The notes below the pieces were generated by a model that made no database searches, was not told where the DNA came from, and saw nothing but the letters and a program-made list of their open reading frames with translations. Positions 27,089 to 35,764 of a DNA stretch of 64,000 nucleotides are shown here, piece by piece. Source of the stretch: Pseudomonadota bacterium (GTDB taxonomy: Bacteria > Desulfobacterota > Desulfobulbia > Desulfobulbales > Desulfurivibrionaceae); the NCBI GenBank assembly GCA_018830485.1, contig JAHJRQ010000021.1:1-64000 (forward strand), read 5' to 3'. The translations under genes were made by a program, and so were the position numbers. Position 1 is the stretch's first letter; every line of letters starts with the position of its first letter.

Positions 27089-27475
27089 TTATTTCCCTCC
27101 CTCGTCAATGGCATAGCGCATTCCATCAAATTTTTTCCCGATGATTTTGGCGATCGCCTGATACATCAACTGGTTTTCAGCCATCTTCACCATCTCCTGA
27201 TCCAGGTCCACCGGCCTTTTCTCGCCGGCGAACTCCCGGGTTTTGCTGGCTTCCATGGCGTCAAGCTGCATGTGCCCCATATTGGTTCGCGCCAATTCTC
27301 CCTGGCCGCTCATCACGCTCTGCATGACCTTGGCAAAATTAAAATCCTGCCCCATATACCCCGGGGTTTCATAGTTTGCGACATTGGACTGGATAAGTCC
27401 TTGCCGCTCCTGGCGCAGGCTGAGCGCCTGCCGCATGGTTTCAATATTGCCGTCGAACAATGTATTTATGGGCAT
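27089..27475 (-). CDS. flgB: Flagellar basal body rod protein FlgB
   Basis: This 128-residue proximal rod protein shows LRQERQGLIQSNVANYETPGY-type N-terminal sequence and the C-terminal ENQLMYQAIAKIIGKKF motif. The ATG at 27475 (MPINTLFDG) is preceded by AAAAGGAGGAAGCC. It is the first structural gene after a sigma-54 promoter. Confidence 0.97.
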   Translation of the reverse strand: MPINTLFDGNIETMRQALSLRQERQGLIQSNVANYETPGYMGQDFNFAKVMQSVMSGQGELARTNMGHMQLDAMEASKTREFAGEKRPVDLDQEMVKMAENQLMYQAIAKIIGKKFDGMRYAIDEGGK

Positions 27476-27517
27476 GGCTTCCTCCTTTTCTGGGCCAATC
27501 AACCTGCCAAATTTCTT

Positions 27518-27533
27518 TGCAAAAACAATGCCA
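27518..27533 (-). promoter_or_regulatory. Sigma-54 promoter of the flgB-motE operon
   Basis: Minus strand TGGCATTGTTTTTGCA has GG at -24 (27531-27532) and GC at -12 (27519-27520) with exactly 10 bp between them, matching TGGCAC-N5-TTGCA. The transcript would start near 27507, about 30 nt before the flgB ATG. Two sigma-54 activators are encoded immediately upstream. Confidence 0.85.
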
Positions 27534-27726
27534 GACTCAAACGATTGACCTTCGCAAGAGCAAAACATTGCCAGAAATAACCATTTTTACAAAAAGGAAG
27601 GAGGGATCCGGCGGAAGGAAAAAATTCTGGGGAGCGCACGAAGAAATTTGCAACATACTGAAATAAAAGGACAAAAAAGCGTATCCCCGTCAACAATGCT
27701 GGCCCTGCAGATCAACAGCAAGGGGG

Positions 27727-29166
27727 TTAATCGATTATGCCCTGGGAACGGTACTCATGCAGTTTATTGCGCAGGGTGCGGACACTGATCCCGAGAATCT
27801 CGGCCGCATGTGTCCGATTATTGTCGTTTGCCTGCAAAGCCTGCAGGATCATTTGACGCTCTACCTCGCGCAAGGTCTGGGTTCCGATTTCCATGGCCGC
27901 GGAGGTATTGGCCAGCGCCACCGCAAAATGCCCGGAAGGCGGGGAAGCTTCAACCGCCGTGGAGTCGATCCGGGCGGGCGGCTCGACATCATCCCAGAAA
28001 TCCCACAGCTCCAACTCCGAGCCCTGGGAAAGAAGCATGGCCCGCTCGATCAGATTCTCCATCTCCCGCACGTTTCCCGGCCAGTCATAGTCGGCAAGCC
28101 TGGCCCACACTGCGGCGGAAGGTTTTTTCTCCGACTTGCCGTATTGCACCGCATATTTCCGGATGAAAAAATCAACCAGCAAACCGACATCCTCCCTCCG
28201 CTCGCGCAGGGGAGGGAGCTTGAGAGGGATCACGTTCAGGCGGTAGTAGAGATCCTGCCGGAAGGCGCCTTCCTTGACCGCCTGCTCCAGATCTCGATTG
28301 GTGGTGGCCAGCACATGCACATCAATCTTGCAGGGAGCCCTGCCCCCCAGCCGGTCCACCTCTTCCTCCTGGAGGACCCGCAGGAGTTTGGCCTGGAGGT
28401 GCAAGGGGATCTCGCCGATCTCGTCCAGCAGCAGGGTGCCGGTGTCGGCCAGCTCGAACTTGCCTTTTTTGGTAACGATGGCCCCGGTGAAAGCCCCTTT
28501 TTCATGGCCGAACAGCTCGCTCTCCAGGAGCCCTTCCGGCAGGGCGGCGCAGTTCAAGGCCACGAACGGCCCGTTTCGCCGGTCGCTTTCATTATGAATA
28601 AAGCGGGCAAAAACTTCCTTGCCCGTGCCGGATTCACCGAGGATGAGCACCGTGGCCTTGCTGGAGGCCACGCTTCGGGCCCGGGCCATAAGCTGCAACA
28701 GCTTGGGGCTTTTCCCGATAATGGGTTTTTCAAGGGACGCAACCTCCCCTGCCTTTTGCCCCGCCGGCTTGGCGCTTGGTTGCGGCAACTTACTCGCGAG
28801 GGCAAAGACCCTGGCCACCGTTTCCTCGATGACCTCCACGGGAAAAGGCTTCAAAAGATAATCGAACGCCCCCTGCTTCATGGCCTCCACCGCCGTATCC
28901 ACCGTGGCGAAACCCGTCATGATCACCACCGGCAGTTCCGGACGCAGCGCCTTTACCTGCCGCAAGAGCTCAAGCCCGTCCATGCCCGGCATCTTGATAT
29001 CCGTAACCACCAAATCCGGCGGATGCCTGGCGATCATCTCCAGGGCCATCTGGCCATTTTCCGCGACCGCGACATCATGCCCATTGCGGCTCAGCGCCTC
29101 AAAAAGGGCAACCCGCATGTTCTGCTCATCATCCACAATCAGTATGGTATGCGTCTGTTCAGGCAT
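27727..29166 (-). CDS. Sigma-54-dependent flagellar response regulator (FlgR/FleR-like)
   Basis: This 479-residue NtrC-type regulator has a receiver (about 7-120) with Asp56 in VVTDIKMP, an AAA+ domain (about 160-390) with GESGTGKE and intact GAFTGA, and a Fis HTH at the C-terminus (NNRTHAAEILGISVRTLRNK). It follows its presumed sensor kinase by 14 bp and sits directly before the sigma-54 promoter of flgB, so it most likely activates class III rod and hook genes. Confidence 0.93.
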   Translation of the reverse strand: MPEQTHTILIVDDEQNMRVALFEALSRNGHDVAVAENGQMALEMIARHPPDLVVTDIKMPGMDGLELLRQVKALRPELPVVIMTGFATVDTAVEAMKQGAFDYLLKPFPVEVIEETVARVFALASKLPQPSAKPAGQKAGEVASLEKPIIGKSPKLLQLMARARSVASSKATVLILGESGTGKEVFARFIHNESDRRNGPFVALNCAALPEGLLESELFGHEKGAFTGAIVTKKGKFELADTGTLLLDEIGEIPLHLQAKLLRVLQEEEVDRLGGRAPCKIDVHVLATTNRDLEQAVKEGAFRQDLYYRLNVIPLKLPPLRERREDVGLLVDFFIRKYAVQYGKSEKKPSAAVWARLADYDWPGNVREMENLIERAMLLSQGSELELWDFWDDVEPPARIDSTAVEASPPSGHFAVALANTSAAMEIGTQTLREVERQMILQALQANDNNRTHAAEILGISVRTLRNKLHEYRSQGIID

Positions 29167-29180
29167 AGGCTCTGGTATCT

Positions 29181-30293
29181 TTATTTTCGGCTGATTTCTT
29201 GTGCCGTGCCCGTTTCCGTCGGCAACAGCACCCTGAAGGTTGCTCCCCGTCCCGGTTCGCTTTCCACCTCGATCAGGCCGTGATGCGCCTCGGCAATGGC
29301 ATGGCTGATGGCCAGTCCCAAGCCGCGATTCCTGCCCTTGGTCGAAAAAAACGGATCAAAAATTTTCCGCAGGTATTCCGGGGCAATCCCCTCTCCGCTA
29401 TCCTGCACCCGGACCTCCACCAGACCGCCGTGCTCGCTGTCCGGCGGCAACGTCCGCAGACTCACGAAAATTGTCCCGCCCGCCGGCATGCTTTCAATGG
29501 CATTGAGGCCGAGATTGAGCAGAAGCTGGGCCAACAGGGCGTGATCCCCAAGGAGCAAGGCCTGTTTCGCCTCAATCCTGGCCTCCATGAGTATACCATG
29601 CTCTCCGGCCATTTCACCGAGAGTTTCCATGCTTTTTCCGAGCACCGCAACCATGTCCAGCTCGGTTATCCGCGGGAGCGGAAATCTGGAGAAGGTCATG
29701 AAATTATCCAGCAGATGATGCATGGTTCGCACCGCCCCAAGCATCCTGCCCGCAACCCTTTCATTATCGGGGTCTCCCGCCAGCTCCCGCTTGAGAATCG
29801 AGGCATACAGCTCAAGACTGCCCAAGGGGTTCTTCAATTCCTGCCCCATGGCTTCGGCCATCTCCTGCATGGCGGCAAACCGTTTGCTCCGGTCGTGATG
29901 CACCTCTATCAGCGCCGGAAAGGTCACATCCTCCAGGGAAAGAAAGAATCCGGCCACATGCAGAAACGGGCTTTGCAAATCGTTGCGGCTGATGAGAAGG
30001 CAGCGCTTTTCCTCCCCGCCTGGAGACGCCGACACCTCGCACAGCAACCGCCCCCCGGACAGACTTAACGCCGCAAGCTCATGGGCCAGGCCGAATCTTT
30101 GGGCAAGGAGCCCCCAGCAGGTTCTGTTCTGGAGAGAGGCCCCGGCAAGACCGAGAAGCTGGGATCCCTTCCGGTTTACCGCCAGCAGGTTTCCCTGCCG
30201 GTCAGCAAGCAGAATCCCGCCCGGCAGGCTCTCGATCATGGCAAAAAAGAATTCCCGCAAATGCTCCGGGGTGTCAAAGGTCGCCTGCGCCAT
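29181..30293 (-). CDS. PAS sensor histidine kinase (FlgS/FleS-like) with Gln in place of phospho-His
   Basis: This 370-residue soluble protein has an N-terminal PAS-like domain (about 12-125) and a HisKA/HATPase core. The ATPase part is intact: NLGLNAIESMPAGG (N box), VQDSGEGIAP (G1), DPFFSTKGRNRGLGLAI (F and G2). The H box reads AMGQELKNPLGSLELYA, where the usual HE is QE: Gln151 (codon CAG) replaces the autophosphorylated His. It may be a pseudo-kinase, phosphorylate elsewhere, or signal allosterically. The ATG at 30293 is preceded by GGAG at 6-7 bp; a longer frame would overlap the upstream gene. It lies 14 bp before the regulator. Confidence 0.88.
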   Translation of the reverse strand: MAQATFDTPEHLREFFFAMIESLPGGILLADRQGNLLAVNRKGSQLLGLAGASLQNRTCWGLLAQRFGLAHELAALSLSGGRLLCEVSASPGGEEKRCLLISRNDLQSPFLHVAGFFLSLEDVTFPALIEVHHDRSKRFAAMQEMAEAMGQELKNPLGSLELYASILKRELAGDPDNERVAGRMLGAVRTMHHLLDNFMTFSRFPLPRITELDMVAVLGKSMETLGEMAGEHGILMEARIEAKQALLLGDHALLAQLLLNLGLNAIESMPAGGTIFVSLRTLPPDSEHGGLVEVRVQDSGEGIAPEYLRKIFDPFFSTKGRNRGLGLAISHAIAEAHHGLIEVESEPGRGATFRVLLPTETGTAQEISRK

Positions 30294-30333
30294 CACGTGC
30301 TCCGGCCTAAACGGTATCGCACCGTCTTCGCGT

Positions 30334-32421
30334 TCACCGGGCAACCCTTCTCGGTTTTTTCCCCAGATCGATTTCAATCTGGTTCAGGGTACTTTTCGCC
30401 TTTTTTCTCAGCAGCTCGTCCGGCCCGGCCTGCGCCTTCTGGAGATGCCCTCGCCCCTTTTCCATTTCCCTGGCCTTGCGAAACAGATCCCCCAGTTGCA
30501 GATGAATCTGCTGGGCCGCCCTGGTTTCCCTGGGCATGTCTCCGTTAACGCCGGAGAGGTAGGCGGCAATGGCAGCCTTGGCCTTTGCCTGCCCGATCAA
30601 CCCGTCGCCGAACTCCCTGTACCAGCCCTGCAAGGATTCCACCCCCAGCCATTGCTTCTGCCGGGCGCGCGCAAGAAAATCAACCCCCTCGAAATACTGT
30701 CCTAGGCTGGCCAGCATCCGCAGACGCGCCTCAGCATACACCTTTATTTTTGCCGGAACAGGCGCAGCCTCGGTTGCCTTCACATAGTGCGCAAGGGCCT
30801 CCTTTTTCTTCCCCTGGAGCTCATTGAGCTTGCCTGCCAGGTAATCGAACTCTCCGAGATATTCCGTATCCTTATAGATGTTCTGCACATAGCAGAGCAC
30901 CCTGTTGGCGGCGGCCAGGTTCTTCTGGAGCAGATAGACCTCGGTTCTGCGGCTATAGAGATCGGCCTTGTCCTCGTCGGACAGGGCCAAACCCTGGGCC
31001 CGAAAGTAGACCACGGAGGCCTGATCAAGCAAGGACAACGACTCAAGGGCCTGCCCGACCAGATAGAGAAAGCGCCCGTTGTCCAAGGCGCGGACATGAT
31101 GGTGTTCGGCAAGATACAACTGATAGAGCTTGTCGTATTCCTTCCGCGCCAGATATCCCTCCCCCAGATAGAGCAAAATTTTGCCGGAAAAATTTTCCTT
31201 TTTCCCGGCAGCTTGCCCCGGTTTGTCATGGTGCAGATAGCTCCGGCCGAGATCCGCCGCCGATCCGGCGTCCTCGCGGGCCTGATAGCGGAGAAACAGG
31301 GCGCGGCGGGCATCCTGGGTAATGGGCTCGTCCGGATACGCCTTGATCACGGCCTGAAACGGCTTGTCCCCCTCGGGATCCTTGAGGTCGGAGGCCTGTT
31401 GCCCCTTGATCGTTCTCCGCTCGGGGCTGTCCATATACTCAGCCCGCCTAAATCGCGCCAGCACAGCGATTCGATCCTCCCGGGTTTCATCGTCGAGGAT
31501 CCGCTCATAGAGTTTCAGGGCAGTAAGCCCATCCCCTCCCCGCAGATAACTCTCGCCCAACTCGAAAAAAATCTCCCTGCGGTCGGCAGGGTTCTCGGCC
31601 AGATTCAGATAATGGAACAGCGATTTCCGGGCGTCCTCCTCATTGCCCACCCGCAGATAGACAAAACCAAGCTTGCGCAGCAGTTCCGGATTCCGGTGAT
31701 GATAGTCGGGATATTTTTCAAACAGCGTGGCAAAGGTTTGCAAGGCCCCGACAGGATCCTTGCTGGCGGACATGAGCTCCCCCAGGCCCATCAGGGCTTT
31801 GGCCTTGATCTCCTCCTGCCCGGATTCGGCGACCTGTTTATAGATATCCAAGGCTTCGGCCGTCCTGCCCACGGCAAAAAGGGTATCCGCCTGCGCCAAG
31901 CGCACCTGGTCCAACAGGGGAGATTCTGGATAGCGCTTGAGGAAGAGCTTGAAGTAGATGAGCGCCTCGCGGTAAAACCGCATGCGGTAATGGGCGTAGC
32001 CGACCTCGAAATACGCTTCTGCCGCCCGTGTGGACTTTGGAAAATCGGCGCTGTACCTCCGGAAAAGATCACGAACCCTGCTCCACTGGGGGGTGGCGCT
32101 TTTTTCCATCATCTGTTTGAGGTTTTGCGCCGCCAGCCAGAGCGCCTCCTCGGCCCGCTCCGCTTCACGGAATTTTTCGTAGTAGCGCAGATACGCCGAA
32201 GCCCCCTTTGCCTGATCCCCACCCTGTACCGCATCCTCAGCCTCCTGCCAGACCTGAGCCGGAGTTTCGACAGGCACTGCCTGCGCTGGCGGCGCCGGTG
32301 GCGGGGCAACCTCCTGGGCCCAAGCGTGTTGAGGCTGGATTCCTCCCCATACAATGCCGGCGCAAAGAAGCATGGAGAGCGGCAGGACATGGAGAGCATG
32401 GGAAAACCGGATGTTTTTCAT
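30334..32421 (-). CDS. Exported TPR-repeat protein in the flagellar regulatory cluster
   Basis: A 695-residue protein with a signal peptide (about 8-36, ending AWA) and many TPR motifs from about 50 to 670 (for example AAEAYFEVGYAHYRMRFYRE and YFKLFLKRYPESP). It is probably periplasmic or a surface lipoprotein-free scaffold. TPR proteins at this place, between a FleQ-like regulator and a flagellar two-component system, are recurrent in Deltaproteobacteria from memory, but their role is not established. The start at 32421 was chosen because it gives a signal peptide; the ribosome binding site (GAAAGAA) is weak. Confidence 0.85.
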   Translation of the reverse strand: MKNIRFSHALHVLPLSMLLCAGIVWGGIQPQHAWAQEVAPPPAPPAQAVPVETPAQVWQEAEDAVQGGDQAKGASAYLRYYEKFREAERAEEALWLAAQNLKQMMEKSATPQWSRVRDLFRRYSADFPKSTRAAEAYFEVGYAHYRMRFYREALIYFKLFLKRYPESPLLDQVRLAQADTLFAVGRTAEALDIYKQVAESGQEEIKAKALMGLGELMSASKDPVGALQTFATLFEKYPDYHHRNPELLRKLGFVYLRVGNEEDARKSLFHYLNLAENPADRREIFFELGESYLRGGDGLTALKLYERILDDETREDRIAVLARFRRAEYMDSPERRTIKGQQASDLKDPEGDKPFQAVIKAYPDEPITQDARRALFLRYQAREDAGSAADLGRSYLHHDKPGQAAGKKENFSGKILLYLGEGYLARKEYDKLYQLYLAEHHHVRALDNGRFLYLVGQALESLSLLDQASVVYFRAQGLALSDEDKADLYSRRTEVYLLQKNLAAANRVLCYVQNIYKDTEYLGEFDYLAGKLNELQGKKKEALAHYVKATEAAPVPAKIKVYAEARLRMLASLGQYFEGVDFLARARQKQWLGVESLQGWYREFGDGLIGQAKAKAAIAAYLSGVNGDMPRETRAAQQIHLQLGDLFRKAREMEKGRGHLQKAQAGPDELLRKKAKSTLNQIEIDLGKKPRRVAR

Positions 32422-32503
32422 GATTTCTTTCACGGGAGTCGAGGGCAAGCGCTGTTGTCGCTCACCAGTCCAGGCGCCGGACAAAAAGGGACGCACCCTG
32501 TTC

Positions 32504-33886
32504 CTACGCCTCGGCAGAAGAGGAAACCAACTTGAATCGTTTCATCTTCTCAATAAGAGTAGTCCGGTTCACATTCAACAGCTTGGCGGCCCTGTTCTTG
32601 ACCCAGTCCGTCTGCTCAAGGGCTTGCAGGATCAAGCGTTTCTCAAAATCAGACAAGACCTCATTTAAGAAAAATCCCTGCTCGGGAAGCGCTTCGAGCC
32701 GCTCAACCGGAGCGGCCCCGGCCTCAAGCAACCGTTCCGGCAGATCAGCCACGGAAAGCACATCACCGCCGGCGAGGATCACCATGCGTTCCAGCATGTT
32801 TTCAAGCTCGCGGACGTTGCCCGGCCATGCGTAACGCGCAAGCCTGGCCATGACCTCGTCGGACACCCCTTTGATCTTTTTCTTCCGGAGCCGGTTGAAC
32901 CTGGCCACGAAATGCTCGACCAGCAGAGGAATATCCTGACGCCGCTCCCGCAAGGGAGGCGCTTCGATGGGAATTACATTGAGGCGGTAATAGAGATCTT
33001 CCCGGAAACGTCCGGCCTCGACCTCCTGCTCAAGATCCCGGTTGGTCGCGGCAACCACCCGAAAATCCGAGCTGATGGTTTTGGTGCCGCCGATGCGCTC
33101 AAATTCTTTTTCCTGGAGAACCCGCAGCAGTTTCACCTGGAGCATGGGACTCATCTCCGAAATCTCATCGAGAAAAACCGTGCCTCCGTTGGCCAGCTCA
33201 AAGCGGCCGAGTCGGGTCCGGATCGCGTGGGTAAACGCCCCTTTTTCATGGCCGAACAACTCGCTTTCCAGCAACTCTCCGGGGATGGCCCCGCAATTCA
33301 CCGGGACAAAAGGACCGGTGCCGCGCACCCCTTCATAATGGAGGGCTTGAGCGATAAGCTCTTTGCCGGTGCCGGATTCGCCCCGCACCAAAACGGTGGT
33401 TTCCGCATCGCATACTTTGTTGATCAGGGAAAAAACCTGCCGCATGGCGCTGCTGGTGCCGATAATGGCGGCGCAGCCTTTCCGGGTTTTTGCCTGGGAC
33501 TGACCGGCGGGAGGAAGCAGACGGCTTACCCCGGCCTTATCAAGGGCTTCGTCAAGGCGGCTTTCGCTCACCGGCGCTTCAATATAATCGACAGCCCCTG
33601 CCTGCAAGGCGGCAACTGCGTCATTGACCGACGGCGCGCTTGCCGCCACGAGAATCGCCGACTGCGAGGCCGCCTCCTGAAGTTCGGCCAGGAAAACACC
33701 ATGGGGCTGAAGCGAAGAGACCGCCAAAAGAATCGCCTGGCACTGATTTGTTTCAAGCCAGCGCCGGGCTTCCGCCTCGGAACGGAGGATGACCAGGGGC
33801 AGCGCTTTACCCTGAAGAGCCTTGGCCAGCTCGGAAGAACGGCCGGAAGAATCAAAAAGCAGGAGAAGCAGGGGATTGTGCGTCAT
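32504..33886 (-). CDS. FleQ-like sigma-54 activator with degenerate receiver and GAFTHA loop
   Basis: This 460-residue protein has an N-terminal receiver-like domain (about 5-120) with no acceptor Asp (the expected position is Ala55 in ILLAVSS), an AAA+ domain (about 140-370) with GESGTGKE, and a Fis HTH (about 420-455, NRAAKLLNVNRTTLIEKM). The sigma-54 contact loop reads GAFTHA (216-221) instead of GAFTGA. The layout matches FleQ/FlrA master regulators, which act without phosphorylation. It is the first gene of the flagellar cluster and has AAGGTGGT directly before its ATG. Confidence 0.87.
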   Translation of the reverse strand: MTHNPLLLLLFDSSGRSSELAKALQGKALPLVILRSEAEARRWLETNQCQAILLAVSSLQPHGVFLAELQEAASQSAILVAASAPSVNDAVAALQAGAVDYIEAPVSESRLDEALDKAGVSRLLPPAGQSQAKTRKGCAAIIGTSSAMRQVFSLINKVCDAETTVLVRGESGTGKELIAQALHYEGVRGTGPFVPVNCGAIPGELLESELFGHEKGAFTHAIRTRLGRFELANGGTVFLDEISEMSPMLQVKLLRVLQEKEFERIGGTKTISSDFRVVAATNRDLEQEVEAGRFREDLYYRLNVIPIEAPPLRERRQDIPLLVEHFVARFNRLRKKKIKGVSDEVMARLARYAWPGNVRELENMLERMVILAGGDVLSVADLPERLLEAGAAPVERLEALPEQGFFLNEVLSDFEKRLILQALEQTDWVKNRAAKLLNVNRTTLIEKMKRFKLVSSSAEA

Positions 33887-33942
33887 ACCACCTTCATGAA
33901 TTTATCGTTTTCTTTTAATAAATTTCAGAGCTTATGTTCTTT

Positions 33943-33972
33943 TGTATACATTATTCAGAAAAAAAGTGTCAA
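33943..33972 (-). promoter_or_regulatory. Sigma-70-type promoter of the FleQ-like gene
   Basis: Minus strand TTGACA (33967-33972), 18-bp spacer, TATACA (33943-33948), with a leader of about 50 nt to the ATG at 33886. The surrounding 33887-34083 is very AT-rich and must also carry the divergent ftsE promoter, for which I see no clear hexamers. Confidence 0.65.
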
Positions 33973-34083
33973 TTTTTTTTCACATGCTATATTTTATCAA
34001 TAATTATTGAATTGTTATGTATTATTATGGCCTGGCCGTCATCCGGAGGGTCTCCCTCCGTCGGATCAAAAAAGGTTTTTCAC

Positions 34084-34812
34084 ATGCCGAGAGACGCAAG
34101 CACTGACAAACCCCTGGTCGAACTGGTGAACGTCACCAAGATCTACCCTCCCGACATTGTCGCCCTGGAAGACGTTTCCCTGCGGATTTACAAGGGAGAA
34201 ATCTTTTTTCTCACCGGAATGAGCGGCGCGGGAAAAACAACCCTGATCAAACTGATCTGCCGCCTTGAAACTCCCACCCGGGGCCTCATTGAGGTGGCCG
34301 GCCGCGACATTTCCCGGATCAGCCCCGCAGGCATCCAGCGCATGCGTCAAAAAATCGGCATCGCCTATCAGGAGTTCCGGCTGCTGGAGAAGCAAACCGT
34401 TCTCCAGAACATCGCCATGGCCATGGAGGTAACCTACGCCAGCACCAAGGCGATCCACGCCAGGGTCGATGAGTTGCTGGCCCTGCTCAACCTCTCCGAC
34501 AAACGGGACAAACGCACGGGCGAACTCTCCCGGGGAGAACAGCAACGGGTGGCCCTGGCACGGGCCGCTGCCAACGGACCGAGCCTGCTGCTGGCGGATG
34601 AGCCGACCGGCAACCTTGACCCAGCCGCGACGGAACTGGTCATCAACCTCTTCCGGCACCTGAACGAAAAAAACGGCTCGACCATCGTTGTCGCCACCCA
34701 TGACAAGTCGATCTACGCGGAAACCGAGCACCGGGTCATGGATCTCCACAACGGGCATCTTTCAGCCCACCCCAACCGTGCGCCGCGGCAAATCGAGCTT
34801 TTTGAAGCGTAA
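34084..34812 (+). CDS. ftsE: Cell division ATP-binding protein FtsE
   Basis: This 242-residue ABC ATPase partners with FtsX to activate murein amidases at the septum. Motifs: Walker A GMSGAGKTT near 43, signature LSRGEQQRVALARA near 148 (usual LSGGQ-type; the second Gly is Arg), Walker B LLLADEPTGNLDP. The ATG at 34084 gives the normal family N-terminus (LVELVNVTKIYP); the frame extends 50 codons upstream but into AT-rich non-coding DNA. Confidence 0.94.
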   Translation: MPRDASTDKPLVELVNVTKIYPPDIVALEDVSLRIYKGEIFFLTGMSGAGKTTLIKLICRLETPTRGLIEVAGRDISRISPAGIQRMRQKIGIAYQEFRLLEKQTVLQNIAMAMEVTYASTKAIHARVDELLALLNLSDKRDKRTGELSRGEQQRVALARAAANGPSLLLADEPTGNLDPAATELVINLFRHLNEKNGSTIVVATHDKSIYAETEHRVMDLHNGHLSAHPNRAPRQIELFEA

Positions 34813-34873
34813 CCCCCCGCGAGAATCCATCCTTACGGACGAACCGCTTTCCCTTCCTAAGGAGCAGCAGACG

Positions 34874-35761
34874 ATGCATTTTCTGGCCTACATTGTGCGA
34901 CAAACAGGAAAGAACCTCCGGCAAACCTGGGGAACACAGGTCATGACCCTGCTGACCGTGACCCTCTCCGTGCTGCTCTTCGCCTTTTTCTTTCTTATCT
35001 ACAACAACATGCTCCGGGCCAGCGCCCGATTGGGCGACGATCTCCGCCTCATTGTCTATCTGGACCAGGAGATTCCCGAACAGAACCGGCCGGAAATCGA
35101 AAAAAAGATCCATGAGTTCGGGCCGGTGGAAAAAATTGTTTTTGTCTCCCGCGCCGAGGCTTTTTCCCGGCTCAGAGCCCAACTCGACAAGGAAAAGGAT
35201 GTCCTCAACGACCTGGGCCCCGACTTTCTTCCGCCTTCCATCGAGGTGTACCCTCTCAAGAATCTCCATGACCTCACCAAAATCAGCCAGTTTTCCGACT
35301 TCCTCCTGACCTTGCCCCACGCGGCCAAGGTCCAGTCCGGCAGCGACTGGCTCCGTCGTTTCGGTGATTTCACCAACCTCCTCCAGGTCGTCGTCCTGTT
35401 AAGCGGGGTCCTGCTCATCATCAGCATGACCTTTATCATTTCATACACCCTTCGCCTCACCGTGGTGTCCAGGCAGGGCGAACTTGAAATCCTCAGGCTG
35501 CTTGGCGCCACCAGCGCCTATATCCGCCTGCCGCTCCTGCTCGAAGGCATGCTGCAGGGTTTTTTAGGCTCAAGCCTGGGGCTTGGAGCGCTGTACTTCC
35601 TCTATCAATGGACTACCAGCCGTTTCAGCGGCCCGGGATTTCTCAACCTTTTCGACTTCGCTTTCTTCCCCCCGGAGCTCACCGCCGCGATCCTGCTGGC
35701 CGGCGTCGCCCTTTGCACGGGCGGCAGTCTTTTTTCAATCCGCAGATTTATCAGCATCTGA
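34874..35761 (+). CDS. ftsX: Cell division permease FtsX
   Basis: This 295-residue membrane protein has four predicted helices (about 23-45, 173-195, 225-245 and 265-290) with a large periplasmic loop between the first two, as in FtsX. The loop recruits EnvC-type activators. AAGGAG lies 9 bp before the ATG at 34874. It follows ftsE by 61 bp and precedes the EnvC-like gene by 3 bp. Confidence 0.95.
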   Translation: MHFLAYIVRQTGKNLRQTWGTQVMTLLTVTLSVLLFAFFFLIYNNMLRASARLGDDLRLIVYLDQEIPEQNRPEIEKKIHEFGPVEKIVFVSRAEAFSRLRAQLDKEKDVLNDLGPDFLPPSIEVYPLKNLHDLTKISQFSDFLLTLPHAAKVQSGSDWLRRFGDFTNLLQVVVLLSGVLLIISMTFIISYTLRLTVVSRQGELEILRLLGATSAYIRLPLLLEGMLQGFLGSSLGLGALYFLYQWTTSRFSGPGFLNLFDFAFFPPELTAAILLAGVALCTGGSLFSIRRFISI

Positions 35762-35764
35762 CGC

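Noticed and set aside
33934-34083. 50-codon N-terminal extension of ftsE
   Set aside because: The extension is translated from AT-rich promoter DNA and is absent from the family.
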